Shown piece after piece: positions 7,978 through 16,613 of a DNA stretch of 64,000 nt (positions are counted from its first letter, which is position 1; each line of letters opens with the position of its first letter). The notes beneath the pieces were generated by a model. That model worked only from the letters and a program-made list of their open reading frames with translations, did no database searches and had not been told where the DNA came from. A program made the translations under genes and the position numbers. This DNA is from Candidatus Cloacimonadota bacterium (GTDB lineage: Bacteria > Cloacimonadota > Cloacimonadia > Cloacimonadales > JAIOQZ01): the NCBI GenBank assembly GCA_021108395.1, contig JAIOQZ010000027.1:124001-188000 (forward strand), in the 5' to 3' direction.

Positions 7978-10110
7978 ATGAAACTAGCTATCGCACTGTT
8001 GCTTTCTGTTCTGTTTGCCCTGACCTGCCTGCCTTTGGCGGGACAGAATTCGGATGGGGCGTTGGAAGCGGTCTTAGAGGAAGAATACTACGCCTTCGAT
8101 CGGATCAATGCCGAGATCGAGCGTCTCGGATTGTTGGCTGTTCGCAGGACAGAAGTGAAACAAGCATACGAAAGCGGCAACCTTGCCAGCGTCCAACGCA
8201 TGTTCCTGGTTGACTCGGAGCCGTTGCTTGATTTCCTCGACAACATGGAATACAGCCCTGCGCTGGGCGAATTAATCGACCTGATACTGGTCTATCAGAA
8301 CGTGCCGCAGCTTGGTGATCAACTTCTCTTGTACGAGGGTGTCATCTATAAAGGCTATGGCCGTCTGGCTACCGCGCAGAGCCGATTTGAGGAACTTCTG
8401 GCCGAGTATCCCGGCTCGCAGTACTCAAACGATGCTGTAATCATGTTGGAGGAGATATACTTCCTTCTGGATGAAAACGAGGCGCTCGTGTCTCTGGCTG
8501 CACAGTATCCCGACAACATGCGGCCCAAACAGGTGTTCTGGCTGGCCAACGCTCACTTCAACCTCGACAACATGGAAGAAGCCGAAGCGCTGTTCAATTC
8601 TCTTCTCTCCGATCCGAATTACGGATTCAAGGCCGAGGCTCTGCTGGCCCTGACCAGCTATTACAACTTCGGTCTTGAATATGCCATCGAGAAGTTTCTC
8701 ATACTCGTGCTCGACTACCCCGAAGAATCGCTGAATTTCGACTTCGTCTATCTGTCGCTGGGGCGCCTTTATCAGGAGCGCGGCGATTTCGAGAAAGCCC
8801 TGTATTGCTACAACTACTTCATGGATATAACTCAACAGCAGTTTACCGACGAATTCTATTACGAGCTCGTTTTGTTGAATCTTCAGATGGAAGATTACGA
8901 GACAGCCTTGTCTTTTCTCGGCGAACTGCTGAACGATCCTTACGAAACGTCCTACTATAACTCGCCCAACTATCTTTCCGCAATTATCAACTATGGGCAG
9001 GGCAACATAACCGACGCCAAGGGAGACATCAATCTGGCGCTGGACGACACGTCTTTGATGGTGAATGTGCTGGACGCAAAGCGCGAGCTCATCCGACGAC
9101 ACAAAGACCTGATGAATCAGTACAACCAAAGTTCGACCCGCAATGCCCGCGAAGAAGTTCGCACCCGTCTCCTCGATCTCAATGAGCAGATATATGTCTC
9201 TACCGGAACGTTGGAGAATGTGGCTGTTGGCCTCTCGCCCGACGATGTTATTCGTCTCCAGATATATGAAGAGGAATTCGCGCTCGTCAACGACACCATC
9301 GAACAAGTTCGCCTGCTCATCGACCTTGCGAACAGCCGGCCCAACACCAAGGTTCCAGAGCAAATCGACCAGCGTGTGGAAGAGCTCGACGGCTATATTG
9401 TCGAGATAGGCACACTGCAATATCTCAGCAGCCTCGATCAGTTGAAGATGGGCGACTATGAACTCGCCTATGCTCTGGCGAATGAGATTGGCAAGACACG
9501 CCTGCTCGTCGACAAGTGGCAACGATTCAGCGACAGCCCGGGAACCAGCCCCGATGTGCGCAGCCGTGCTCAGAGAGCCATCGGCTTGATGCAGGGCAAT
9601 CTTCAGTCGCTCGAGACAGTGGCCCTGTATGCTTTTGGCGAACAGCGCACCGAAACCGAGTTTCAGCAGAAGCTTGCCCAGGAACTGCAAATCCTTCAGG
9701 ATTTCCGTACCCGGATGTTGATGGTTCGCGAGCAGGCCGTTCGCGATTACAACAGACAGATCGCCAAGCGTCTTGGCAGCGTGAACCTGCTGTTGCTTGA
9801 CGAAAATCAAGGACTTCGCGAGCAGTATGTCGAGGTGCTTGCTTCTCTCGAACAAAATGTTCAGGATGTTTCCGCCAGATTTGAATACACCCTTCTGGAT
9901 ATCCTCTACGACGAAACGTTGCAGATGGACGAACAATTTCAGCAACTTCAGGCCGAATATCGCGATCAATCGTCCCCGCAGGTTCAGCCGGAGATAACCG
10001 AGCCAGAGCCTGACGATCAGCCTGATACGACAGAGCCGGAGCCCAACGACCAGCCTGAGGAAATCGAGCGGTCTGAGGGTGAGATACCGGCGGACAACGC
10101 GGGGGAATAG
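7978..10110 (+). CDS. Periplasmic TPR-repeat protein
   Basis: 710 residues. The signal peptide MKLAIALLLSVLFALTCLPL precedes a long array of TPR-like helical pairs (A-x2-x-F-x2-L-L-x2-Y-P and similar, about residues 110-330), coiled coil, and an acidic Pro-rich tail with repeated E-P-E-P-x-D-Q-P. I moved the start from the longest frame (7918) to ATG 7978 because the signal peptide begins there, behind AAAGAGAAGAG. The architecture recalls BamD/YbgF-type periplasmic scaffolds, but no ortholog is claimed. The next gene starts 4 bases after this stop, so the two are probably translationally linked. Confidence 0.65.
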   Translation: MKLAIALLLSVLFALTCLPLAGQNSDGALEAVLEEEYYAFDRINAEIERLGLLAVRRTEVKQAYESGNLASVQRMFLVDSEPLLDFLDNMEYSPALGELIDLILVYQNVPQLGDQLLLYEGVIYKGYGRLATAQSRFEELLAEYPGSQYSNDAVIMLEEIYFLLDENEALVSLAAQYPDNMRPKQVFWLANAHFNLDNMEEAEALFNSLLSDPNYGFKAEALLALTSYYNFGLEYAIEKFLILVLDYPEESLNFDFVYLSLGRLYQERGDFEKALYCYNYFMDITQQQFTDEFYYELVLLNLQMEDYETALSFLGELLNDPYETSYYNSPNYLSAIINYGQGNITDAKGDINLALDDTSLMVNVLDAKRELIRRHKDLMNQYNQSSTRNAREEVRTRLLDLNEQIYVSTGTLENVAVGLSPDDVIRLQIYEEEFALVNDTIEQVRLLIDLANSRPNTKVPEQIDQRVEELDGYIVEIGTLQYLSSLDQLKMGDYELAYALANEIGKTRLLVDKWQRFSDSPGTSPDVRSRAQRAIGLMQGNLQSLETVALYAFGEQRTETEFQQKLAQELQILQDFRTRMLMVREQAVRDYNRQIAKRLGSVNLLLLDENQGLREQYVEVLASLEQNVQDVSARFEYTLLDILYDETLQMDEQFQQLQAEYRDQSSPQVQPEITEPEPDDQPDTTEPEPNDQPEEIERSEGEIPADNAGE

Positions 10111-10114
10111 CCTG

Positions 10115-13100
10115 ATGAAAAGGATGAGTTACATGCGTCACCGAGTGATTTTCACTATCGTTCTCGCAGCCATTCTGATGCCGTTGCTTGCGGTTGACAT
10201 GATTGATCTGGAGCGCGAGCACCAGCGCATTCTGGAACAGAAGCGTCAGCTCTCTACCAGGATTGAGCAGAGCATCCGGCAATACCCGCAATCACCCGAT
10301 TTGCCCTACCTGTACTATAAGCTTGCGCGTTTGAGCGCCGAGATTGAAGGCATTCAAAATCCGCGGCGCACCGCCCAGCTCTATGAGATGGTGATTGACC
10401 TCGACCCGACGTTCAACGACAGGGATGTTGTGCTGTATAACATGGCGTTCTTCTATTACGACGCAGCCCGACAACAGCGCGCAAGCGCCCGTGAGCGCGC
10501 CTTGCAGAACGACCCAGCCGTTGCCGTTAACTGGCCGGACGAGATGCGGCTCACGCCGGAGACGCCAGAAGTCGCCAAGGCAATCGACGCCTATAACACC
10601 ATATTCGCCGAGATGACCCAATCGATCTATAGCTCCGAAGCTGTGTTCCGCCTGGGCAATCTCTACTATGACCTCGCCTTCGATTCGCGAGATCCCGAGC
10701 GCCTCCTGGATGTGGCCCAACGCTATTTCAATATTCTGGCCAACCGTGAGGATGACCCGCTACAGAAGTATGGACAGTTCAATCGCGGCTGGGTGAATTT
10801 CACCGCAGGCAACTATGACGCCGCCATCGAGGATTTCGCAGCCATACTCAACACGTTCGATCAGGGAGAAGCCGAAGACCTGCGGGTCTATTTCCAGCGC
10901 GACGCCATCGAGAACATCGCGTTCAGCCTCGTGCAAACCGACAGCCTCGACTTCGAGGGCCAGAGCCAGGCCGCTCAGCTTGCCCGCGAGGGGTTCATTC
11001 AACTCAGCAGTGTGGAGATGGTCAAGCAAGTGCTCACCGAGGCCATCAATCTCAAAATCGAGCTGAACGCCCCGATGCAGGCTGTCGATCTCTACCAAGC
11101 CTACATTTTCCTCTATCCAGCCGACATCCTGGGCCCCAGCTATATCGACTCGATCATCACAATCTACAAGCGCTATCCGGCCCGCATCCGTGGTGTCGGT
11201 TCGATAACTGCCGATAACGCCGGGCAGATGGTGCAACCTTATGTCATCGACGCCTATGAACTGATGGTGAACACATATGGCCCCGACTCGCAGTGGTTCA
11301 GCGCCAATTCCGACACAGTCGGCATCGGTGAACAGCTGGACATACTGCGCCACGCATACATCTATCTGGGCCAGGTTTTCTGGAACCGATTCTCCGACAC
11401 CCGCGGCGAAGAGGAATTCGAGAAATTCGTTGAGTTGTACACCAACTTCAGCAAGTATTCGCCGTTTATGGACGAAGATGGCCGCCAGTGGCTTTACGAG
11501 AATGAAGCCCGCGCCATTCAGGGCAGCCTCACGCTGGCCGATGAAATCGGCGACCCCACCCGTTGGCTCATCGCCTGGCGCAACATTGTGCGCAGCAACG
11601 ACAATTTCCCCGACAACGCCAACTTCATGGTGAACGAAACCAACGCCTATTTCGCTGTCGAGAAAATCTTCACGCTGCTGGACTCGACCATCGACCAGCA
11701 GGCGTACGTCGATACACTGCATGACATCAATATTGACCGCGCCTATCTCAACAGCATGTACATCGATGGGTCACTGCGCTATGAGCATGTGTTGCGTAAC
11801 GACTCGTTGAACGTTGTGGAAAACGGCTTCGAGCAACTTGTGCAGATAATTTTCAAGCGCGCCGAACTGCGCTTCGAGACATCCCTGTTTGACGAAGCCT
11901 ATACCGATTTCGAGGACATTCTCGCCCTGGCGCCGGAAGACCCCGATGTCCGCAAGGTTGTTCTCGACCGCCTCGCGTTCCTTAACAACCAGCGTGGAAA
12001 CTTCACGCAGGCCGAAGACTTCTATCGTCGTTCGCTTGAGTACACTCAGGACGACGAAGAGCGCGTCACCATCGAGAACAACATCGCTTCGGCCATCCAG
12101 TCTGGCGGCAACGCCTTTAAAGAATCGGGCAATTACGCCGAGGCCGCACAAGAATTCCTGCGTCTGGCCGACCAGGTGAAACCCACCGACACCGACGCCG
12201 CGCTCGCATTTATGGCGCAGGCCGTCGATATGTATAACCAGATTCCCGACTACCTCGCCTCCATCGGCCTGTTGCGCGATATGGCCGATATGCGGGAGCT
12301 TAAAGAAGAGGTGTTGAGCTACTTCGTGAGCGCCTGGAACACCGCCGACAGCCTCATGGGCGACCAAGATCTGGGCGATGAGTTGCGCTGGGAGTTTGTG
12401 AACGAACGCTTCCCGGGAAGCAACGAAGCCTACAACATCGAGATAGGCATCATCCAGCGGTTCGCCGAAAGTGAAGACACAGCTTTGAAAGAGCAGGCCG
12501 CAACGATGTATGTCTCGGTTCACGACCGCGCCGACGAAATAGACATGGGCGAGGACACTCGTGAGAACCTGTATCTCAACGCCATCAGCCTGCATCAGGA
12601 TATGGGCAACGAAGACACCGTCATCGAGATGATGCTCGCTTTCGAGATTATGTATCCCGAACACGAAATGGCCAACGACTTCCTGGTCACCGTGGCCAGG
12701 ATATACAAAGATCGCGGCAATGAAGCCAGATTCAAGGAAATGGCCTTCTACATCAACGAGAAGGACCCCTCGATTCCGCTGCTCGAATCGATTGCCGCCG
12801 ACGAACTGAAAGAACACTACAACGCTGCCATAGAAAGTTTCAAGAACGAGAATTACGAAGTGATGCGCGAAGCTATCACAGCATACAACGCTACTCAGGT
12901 AGAGTATGCCCGCCTCAACCTCGAAAACGCGGCGGCGGAAGAGCAGTTCATCTACTTCGAGCAATACATAACCTATCACCAGGTGACCTATGTCGCCGGC
13001 ATCGCGGCCGCAGAGGCCTATCTGAGCACCGACCCGAACGAATTGCTGCTCGTTGGTAAGCCCTCTAAGTGGAAAACCCGCATCGCGCCGCGTGTCGAGG

Positions 13101-14455
13101 CGATGCCCGGCAAGGCCGAGGTGGCCGCCACCGCTATCCTCGAAACAATGCGTGGCGGCAATGAATTCGACATCACCATCCCGCAACAGACTCGCTTGCT
13201 GTGGCTGGCAGGGCAAGCCTATGAGTACTCGCATGATGTCGTGGTTCAGCAGGTACAGAAGTATATCGACGTGACTGACGAGTCCGACAAGTATCGCCAG
13301 TCCGGCCCTGTTGTTTTCGAGCAGTTCCAGGCGGGTGTGGCTCAGGCCACTCAGCCACAGCGCACCGAACTGTTACGTTCTGCGTTGTCCTACTATAACA
13401 CGATGCTCGAAAATTTCGCCGACAACACCGACTACACCGATGAATACACCGAGCAGGCGATCGAGAAGCTCATCGAGTTCGGCTTCCGCAAGCCCAAGGA
13501 AACGACAACCATCGCCTTTGACAGCTCATGGCGCGTCAATAGCGCCGCCGTGACCGATTACGACAGCGAACGCACAGTATCGCAAAACTGGACTGGCGTG
13601 AACATCGTTGGCCAAGTGAGCCCCGAAGGCATGGACGAGATGCAGCTGGCGGCCGGCAATATGGGCATGGACAGCTTCTATCGCGTCCGGTTCAATGCCG
13701 AAATCGTGCCGGAGCTGATTCGAGTGAATTATCTGGCTGCACAATCAGCCGGCGTGTATATCAACGGTCAGCTAATCGAGCGCGAGTCGTCGGTGGTCGA
13801 TTCTGTGGAGGTGGATGGTTATATGTATATCCTCTACTCGATGGCCATCTCGGATAACCTGTTCCAGGGCAACAACGACCTGGCCGTCTCACCCGTCGGC
13901 GAGACCCAGGTATTCTCGGCGCAGCTTGTGGTGCAGTATGACCAGGAGCAGATCGACTTCTTCCGCAACACCGAGCTTGCCACGCTGGGTTCCGACCTCG
14001 ACTGGTACACCCTGCGCACCGATTCATTGGACACAGGCACAGTCGAGATTGGCGCCGACTGGCAGACGGCCGCTTCCGGCCACTTCAGCTTCTATAAGGT
14101 GCAAATGCAGAACATGCAAGAGACCAACGCTCTGGAGATTTGGTCGCCGACCTACGACAGCACCGCCATTGACACAGTCTGGTTCATCAAGCAGATTGAC
14201 GTTCCCACCGAAATCGTCAAGGCCGACCTGAAGTTCATCGGCCAGCAATACATATCCGTGTGGATCAACGGCGAGCCGTTGTTCACCGACCTCGAAATCA
14301 TCGTTGACAACATCGCAAGCCAGGTCTTGCCCTATGAAATCTCGTTGGAGGCCGACCGCTTCCAGTCAGGCACAAACACTATCCTTATCAAGGTAGTGGG
14401 CGCCGAGCAGTTCAAGGGAATGATTTTTGACATGCAATACTATCGCAGAAAATAG
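10115..14455 (+). CDS. Giant periplasmic TPR protein with C-terminal carbohydrate-binding-like modules
   Basis: About 1446 residues, starting at ATG 10115 behind GGGGGAA (10101-10107), with a signal peptide (hydrophobic stretch about 10-25). Most of the chain is TPR-like helical repeats (for example A-x-L-Y-E-M-V-I-D-L-D-P and A-E-D-F-Y-R-R-S-L-E). The last 250 residues change to beta structure with two similar modules: V-Y-I-N-G-Q-L-I-E near residue 1215 and V-W-I-N-G-E-P-L-F near 1382, each followed by a G-x-N-x-(L/I) strand. These resemble jelly-roll sugar-binding domains; this is pattern recognition, not a database match. The operon position suggests a scaffold of the motor complex, perhaps touching peptidoglycan or exopolysaccharide. 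Confidence 0.65.
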   Translation: MKRMSYMRHRVIFTIVLAAILMPLLAVDMIDLEREHQRILEQKRQLSTRIEQSIRQYPQSPDLPYLYYKLARLSAEIEGIQNPRRTAQLYEMVIDLDPTFNDRDVVLYNMAFFYYDAARQQRASARERALQNDPAVAVNWPDEMRLTPETPEVAKAIDAYNTIFAEMTQSIYSSEAVFRLGNLYYDLAFDSRDPERLLDVAQRYFNILANREDDPLQKYGQFNRGWVNFTAGNYDAAIEDFAAILNTFDQGEAEDLRVYFQRDAIENIAFSLVQTDSLDFEGQSQAAQLAREGFIQLSSVEMVKQVLTEAINLKIELNAPMQAVDLYQAYIFLYPADILGPSYIDSIITIYKRYPARIRGVGSITADNAGQMVQPYVIDAYELMVNTYGPDSQWFSANSDTVGIGEQLDILRHAYIYLGQVFWNRFSDTRGEEEFEKFVELYTNFSKYSPFMDEDGRQWLYENEARAIQGSLTLADEIGDPTRWLIAWRNIVRSNDNFPDNANFMVNETNAYFAVEKIFTLLDSTIDQQAYVDTLHDINIDRAYLNSMYIDGSLRYEHVLRNDSLNVVENGFEQLVQIIFKRAELRFETSLFDEAYTDFEDILALAPEDPDVRKVVLDRLAFLNNQRGNFTQAEDFYRRSLEYTQDDEERVTIENNIASAIQSGGNAFKESGNYAEAAQEFLRLADQVKPTDTDAALAFMAQAVDMYNQIPDYLASIGLLRDMADMRELKEEVLSYFVSAWNTADSLMGDQDLGDELRWEFVNERFPGSNEAYNIEIGIIQRFAESEDTALKEQAATMYVSVHDRADEIDMGEDTRENLYLNAISLHQDMGNEDTVIEMMLAFEIMYPEHEMANDFLVTVARIYKDRGNEARFKEMAFYINEKDPSIPLLESIAADELKEHYNAAIESFKNENYEVMREAITAYNATQVEYARLNLENAAAEEQFIYFEQYITYHQVTYVAGIAAAEAYLSTDPNELLLVGKPSKWKTRIAPRVEAMPGKAEVAATAILETMRGGNEFDITIPQQTRLLWLAGQAYEYSHDVVVQQVQKYIDVTDESDKYRQSGPVVFEQFQAGVAQATQPQRTELLRSALSYYNTMLENFADNTDYTDEYTEQAIEKLIEFGFRKPKETTTIAFDSSWRVNSAAVTDYDSERTVSQNWTGVNIVGQVSPEGMDEMQLAAGNMGMDSFYRVRFNAEIVPELIRVNYLAAQSAGVYINGQLIERESSVVDSVEVDGYMYILYSMAISDNLFQGNNDLAVSPVGETQVFSAQLVVQYDQEQIDFFRNTELATLGSDLDWYTLRTDSLDTGTVEIGADWQTAASGHFSFYKVQMQNMQETNALEIWSPTYDSTAIDTVWFIKQIDVPTEIVKADLKFIGQQYISVWINGEPLFTDLEIIVDNIASQVLPYEISLEADRFQSGTNTILIKVVGAEQFKGMIFDMQYYRRK

Positions 14456-14468
14456 GAAGGAGTTCACC

Positions 14469-14708
14469 ATGCGCAGAATCTTGTTGTATCTTTTCGCGGC
14501 CTGTGCCGTGAGTCTGGCAGCGCAAACGACTCCGGTTGGATTCGGCAATGCGCAACGCTTCACCGATGAGGAAGTAATCACAATCGAGGTCGAGCAGCTC
14601 AAACCGGAGAGCTCGACGCTCAAGGAACGCAAGGCAGCCAAGGCAGAAGCCGGCCGCAAGCGCTTCTTTATGGAAGCTTACAAGAAATCGAATAAACTGT
14701 TATATTAA
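14469..14708 (+). CDS. Small secreted basic protein of unknown function
   Basis: 79 residues from ATG 14469 (AAGGAG upstream). A signal peptide M-R-R-I-L-L-Y-L-F-A-A-C-A-V-S-L-A-A is followed by about 60 charged residues with many Lys, Arg and Glu. No family was recognised. It sits 13 bases after the giant TPR gene and 17 bases before the ExbB-like gene, inside the operon. The fixed position suggests an accessory part of the same complex. Confidence 0.6.
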   Translation: MRRILLYLFAACAVSLAAQTTPVGFGNAQRFTDEEVITIEVEQLKPESSTLKERKAAKAEAGRKRFFMEAYKKSNKLLY

Positions 14709-14725
14709 CCGCAGGAGGTTTCAAC

Positions 14726-15475
14726 ATGACAACGGGTTTCAAAAAGGGTGTTTTCATCGCTATCATGCTAATGATCGTGGCATTCCTGGCCGCACAGGAG
14801 ACAGTTGAGGAACCGAGTCTTTTCCAGCAGATGTTCTCCGGCCCAGGCGCTTACTTCATGTACGTCATCCTGTTCCTTGGAGTCGTGGTGATGGTTCTGG
14901 CCATCGTCAAACTCGGCAAGCTTGCCGTGAAAGAGAAATTCGACGCCCAGCGTTTCTATCTCAAACTGAAGGGCTACATCAAGAACGAGCAGTTTGACGA
15001 AGCCGTCAAGGTCTGTTCAAACTTCAAGAGCAAGACGCTCGGTTTCATCTTCTGGAACGGCCTCATCGCTTTCAATGACGCCCGCAAAGCCGGCAAAAGC
15101 GGCAGGGAACTGCGCGACACGCTGCAAAACGCCTTTGACGAGGCCGGCCTACAGCAGATACCCAAGATTACCTCCGGCCTCTACTGGTTCGACTTGTTCG
15201 CCCAGATTGCAACGCTGCTTGGCCTGTTGGGTACGATCTTCGGTCTCATCCTCGCGTTCCAGGCTCTGGCCAACGCACCCGAAGCCGAAAAGGCTTCACG
15301 CCTGACCAACGGTATCTCCGTCGCCATGGGCACCACAGGTTTCGGCCTCATCGTGGCCATCCCGACCATGCTCATCAAGGGTTATCTTCAGGGTCGCGCC
15401 GAGCAGATCGTCAATGACATTGATGAATTCAGCGTCAAGACCATCAATCAGATTCACTACACAATCAAGGACTAA
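14726..15475 (+). CDS. MotA/TolQ/ExbB proton channel family protein
   Basis: 249 residues. An N-terminal hydrophobic segment (about 8-24, possibly a signal or extra helix) precedes three membrane helices: about 42-62 (Y-F-M-Y-V-I-L-F-L-G), about 155-180 (A-T-L-L-G-L-L-G-T-I-F-G-L) and about 200-220 (T-T-G-F-G-L-I-V-A-I-P-T-M-L). The last two are the family signature of the proton-driven channel. Partners are the two ExbD-like proteins encoded directly after it. A strong site CAGGAGG precedes the ATG. Likely an inner-membrane stator of a TolQR/AglRQS-type motor. Confidence 0.9.
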   Translation: MTTGFKKGVFIAIMLMIVAFLAAQETVEEPSLFQQMFSGPGAYFMYVILFLGVVVMVLAIVKLGKLAVKEKFDAQRFYLKLKGYIKNEQFDEAVKVCSNFKSKTLGFIFWNGLIAFNDARKAGKSGRELRDTLQNAFDEAGLQQIPKITSGLYWFDLFAQIATLLGLLGTIFGLILAFQALANAPEAEKASRLTNGISVAMGTTGFGLIVAIPTMLIKGYLQGRAEQIVNDIDEFSVKTINQIHYTIKD

Positions 15476-15478
15476 ATC

Positions 15479-16000
15479 ATGGCTGCCGGTCCGTCTAAAG
15501 CCAGAAAGCTCGACTTAGAGGAGATGAAGGATTTGAACCTGATTCCTATCATGAATCTCTTCATCGTGGTCATCCCAATGCTGATGCTCATTACGGTATC
15601 GGTTCACATGGCGATGCTCCAGATTACGTTGCCTTCGGCAGATGGCGGAGGCTCCAGCTCCGAGGATCAGGAAGGCGAGAAGGAGAAGCTGATTGCCCTG
15701 TTCGACACAGGCTTCAAAATCATCACTCCAGGCGGCGATGCGGAAGACATCGACATTCCCATACGGAATGAGATGATTCCCCGCGATGAAGTATTCGACC
15801 GCTATAACTTCTCGCTCCTGAACGAGGAACTGCTCAAGATCAATCCGCCGGACGACAACCAATGGAGATCGGTCGGGGTTATGCCAAATCCCGACACGCG
15901 CTATGACCTGCTTCTTCTTGTCATTGACCTCTGCAAGAAGAATCACCTGGAAGTAACGTACAAGGAGTTCCGCTCCGAGTACTTCCGCATGGCGCAGTAA
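15479..16000 (+). CDS. ExbD/TolR-like protein lacking the membrane Asp
   Basis: 173 residues: a short cytoplasmic N-terminus, one membrane helix (about 20-42) and a periplasmic domain. The helix begins N-L-I-P-I-M-N-L-F. In ExbD/TolR the motif is N-x2-P-x2-D, and that Asp carries protons. Here codon 26 (15554-15556) is AAT, giving Asn at exactly that place. The periplasmic half has an acidic insert and is longer than in typical TolR. It starts 3 bases after the ExbB-like stop and is followed by a second ExbD with a normal Asp. It probably pairs with that protein as a non-protonatable partner (inference). Confidence 0.8.
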   Translation: MAAGPSKARKLDLEEMKDLNLIPIMNLFIVVIPMLMLITVSVHMAMLQITLPSADGGGSSSEDQEGEKEKLIALFDTGFKIITPGGDAEDIDIPIRNEMIPRDEVFDRYNFSLLNEELLKINPPDDNQWRSVGVMPNPDTRYDLLLLVIDLCKKNHLEVTYKEFRSEYFRMAQ

Positions 16001-16021
16001 CCGGATGGCCGAGGAGCAACC

Positions 16022-16597
16022 ATGAAGAAAATATCTTACACCGAATTGAAACGAGGTGGCAGTCAAGGTAAGGGAAGAACCGCAAAGCGTAGGCAGCCGA
16101 AAGCGAAGAACCTGAACATCACTTCGCTCATCGACATCCTTACAATTCTGCTAATTTTCCTGATCCAGAACGTCTCGATGGAAGCACAGAAGTCCAATCC
16201 CCCCGAGGGCATGGAACTTCCCTCAAGCGCCTCCATCGACTCACTTGTAACCAACGGCCAAGTCGTTATCATCAAGGTTTATGGGAAGAACGCGGGGACA
16301 TATCCCGACGGACAGGTTCTGTTCGGTACTTCCTCGACCCCCGTGGGCAACTTGGATTCCTTTGTCAACGACCCCGCGACCCGCAATGCCATGCTGTTTC
16401 TTCTTAAAGAACAGGCGGCAGCCATCATGGCATCGGCCACAGACGCGATACCAGTAATCCTCATCCAGGCGGACAATAATGTAGAGAACCGATACATTAC
16501 CGAAATCGTTAAGGTTAGCGGTAGTGGCGACTTCGGCAATATCTACTTCTCCAGCATCCGTGCAGTGGATCTCTGGACCGATCTGACCGATTCGTAG
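16022..16597 (+). CDS. ExbD/TolR-like protein with conserved Asp
   Basis: 191 residues. A very basic N-terminal tail (about 8-29) precedes the membrane helix N-I-T-S-L-I-D-I-L-T-I-L-L-I-F-L. The proton-carrying Asp is present at residue 38 (GAC 16133-16135), although the usual Pro two residues after the Thr-type position is Ser. The periplasmic domain ends in the family's typical V-I-L-I-Q-A-D and V-K-V-S-G pattern. The start is ATG 16022 behind GAGGAG. It forms the motor with the ExbB-like protein and probably with the Asn-bearing ExbD encoded just upstream. Confidence 0.85.
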   Translation: MKKISYTELKRGGSQGKGRTAKRRQPKAKNLNITSLIDILTILLIFLIQNVSMEAQKSNPPEGMELPSSASIDSLVTNGQVVIIKVYGKNAGTYPDGQVLFGTSSTPVGNLDSFVNDPATRNAMLFLLKEQAAAIMASATDAIPVILIQADNNVENRYITEIVKVSGSGDFGNIYFSSIRAVDLWTDLTDS

Positions 16598-16613
16598 GGT
16601 AATAGGAGTTCTT

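Noticed and set aside
8425-9969. A 514-codon minus-strand frame opposite the TPR gene, and a similar 487-codon frame at 11771-13234
   Set aside because: Both are antisense shadows of TPR proteins with signal peptides and good ribosome sites on the plus strand.
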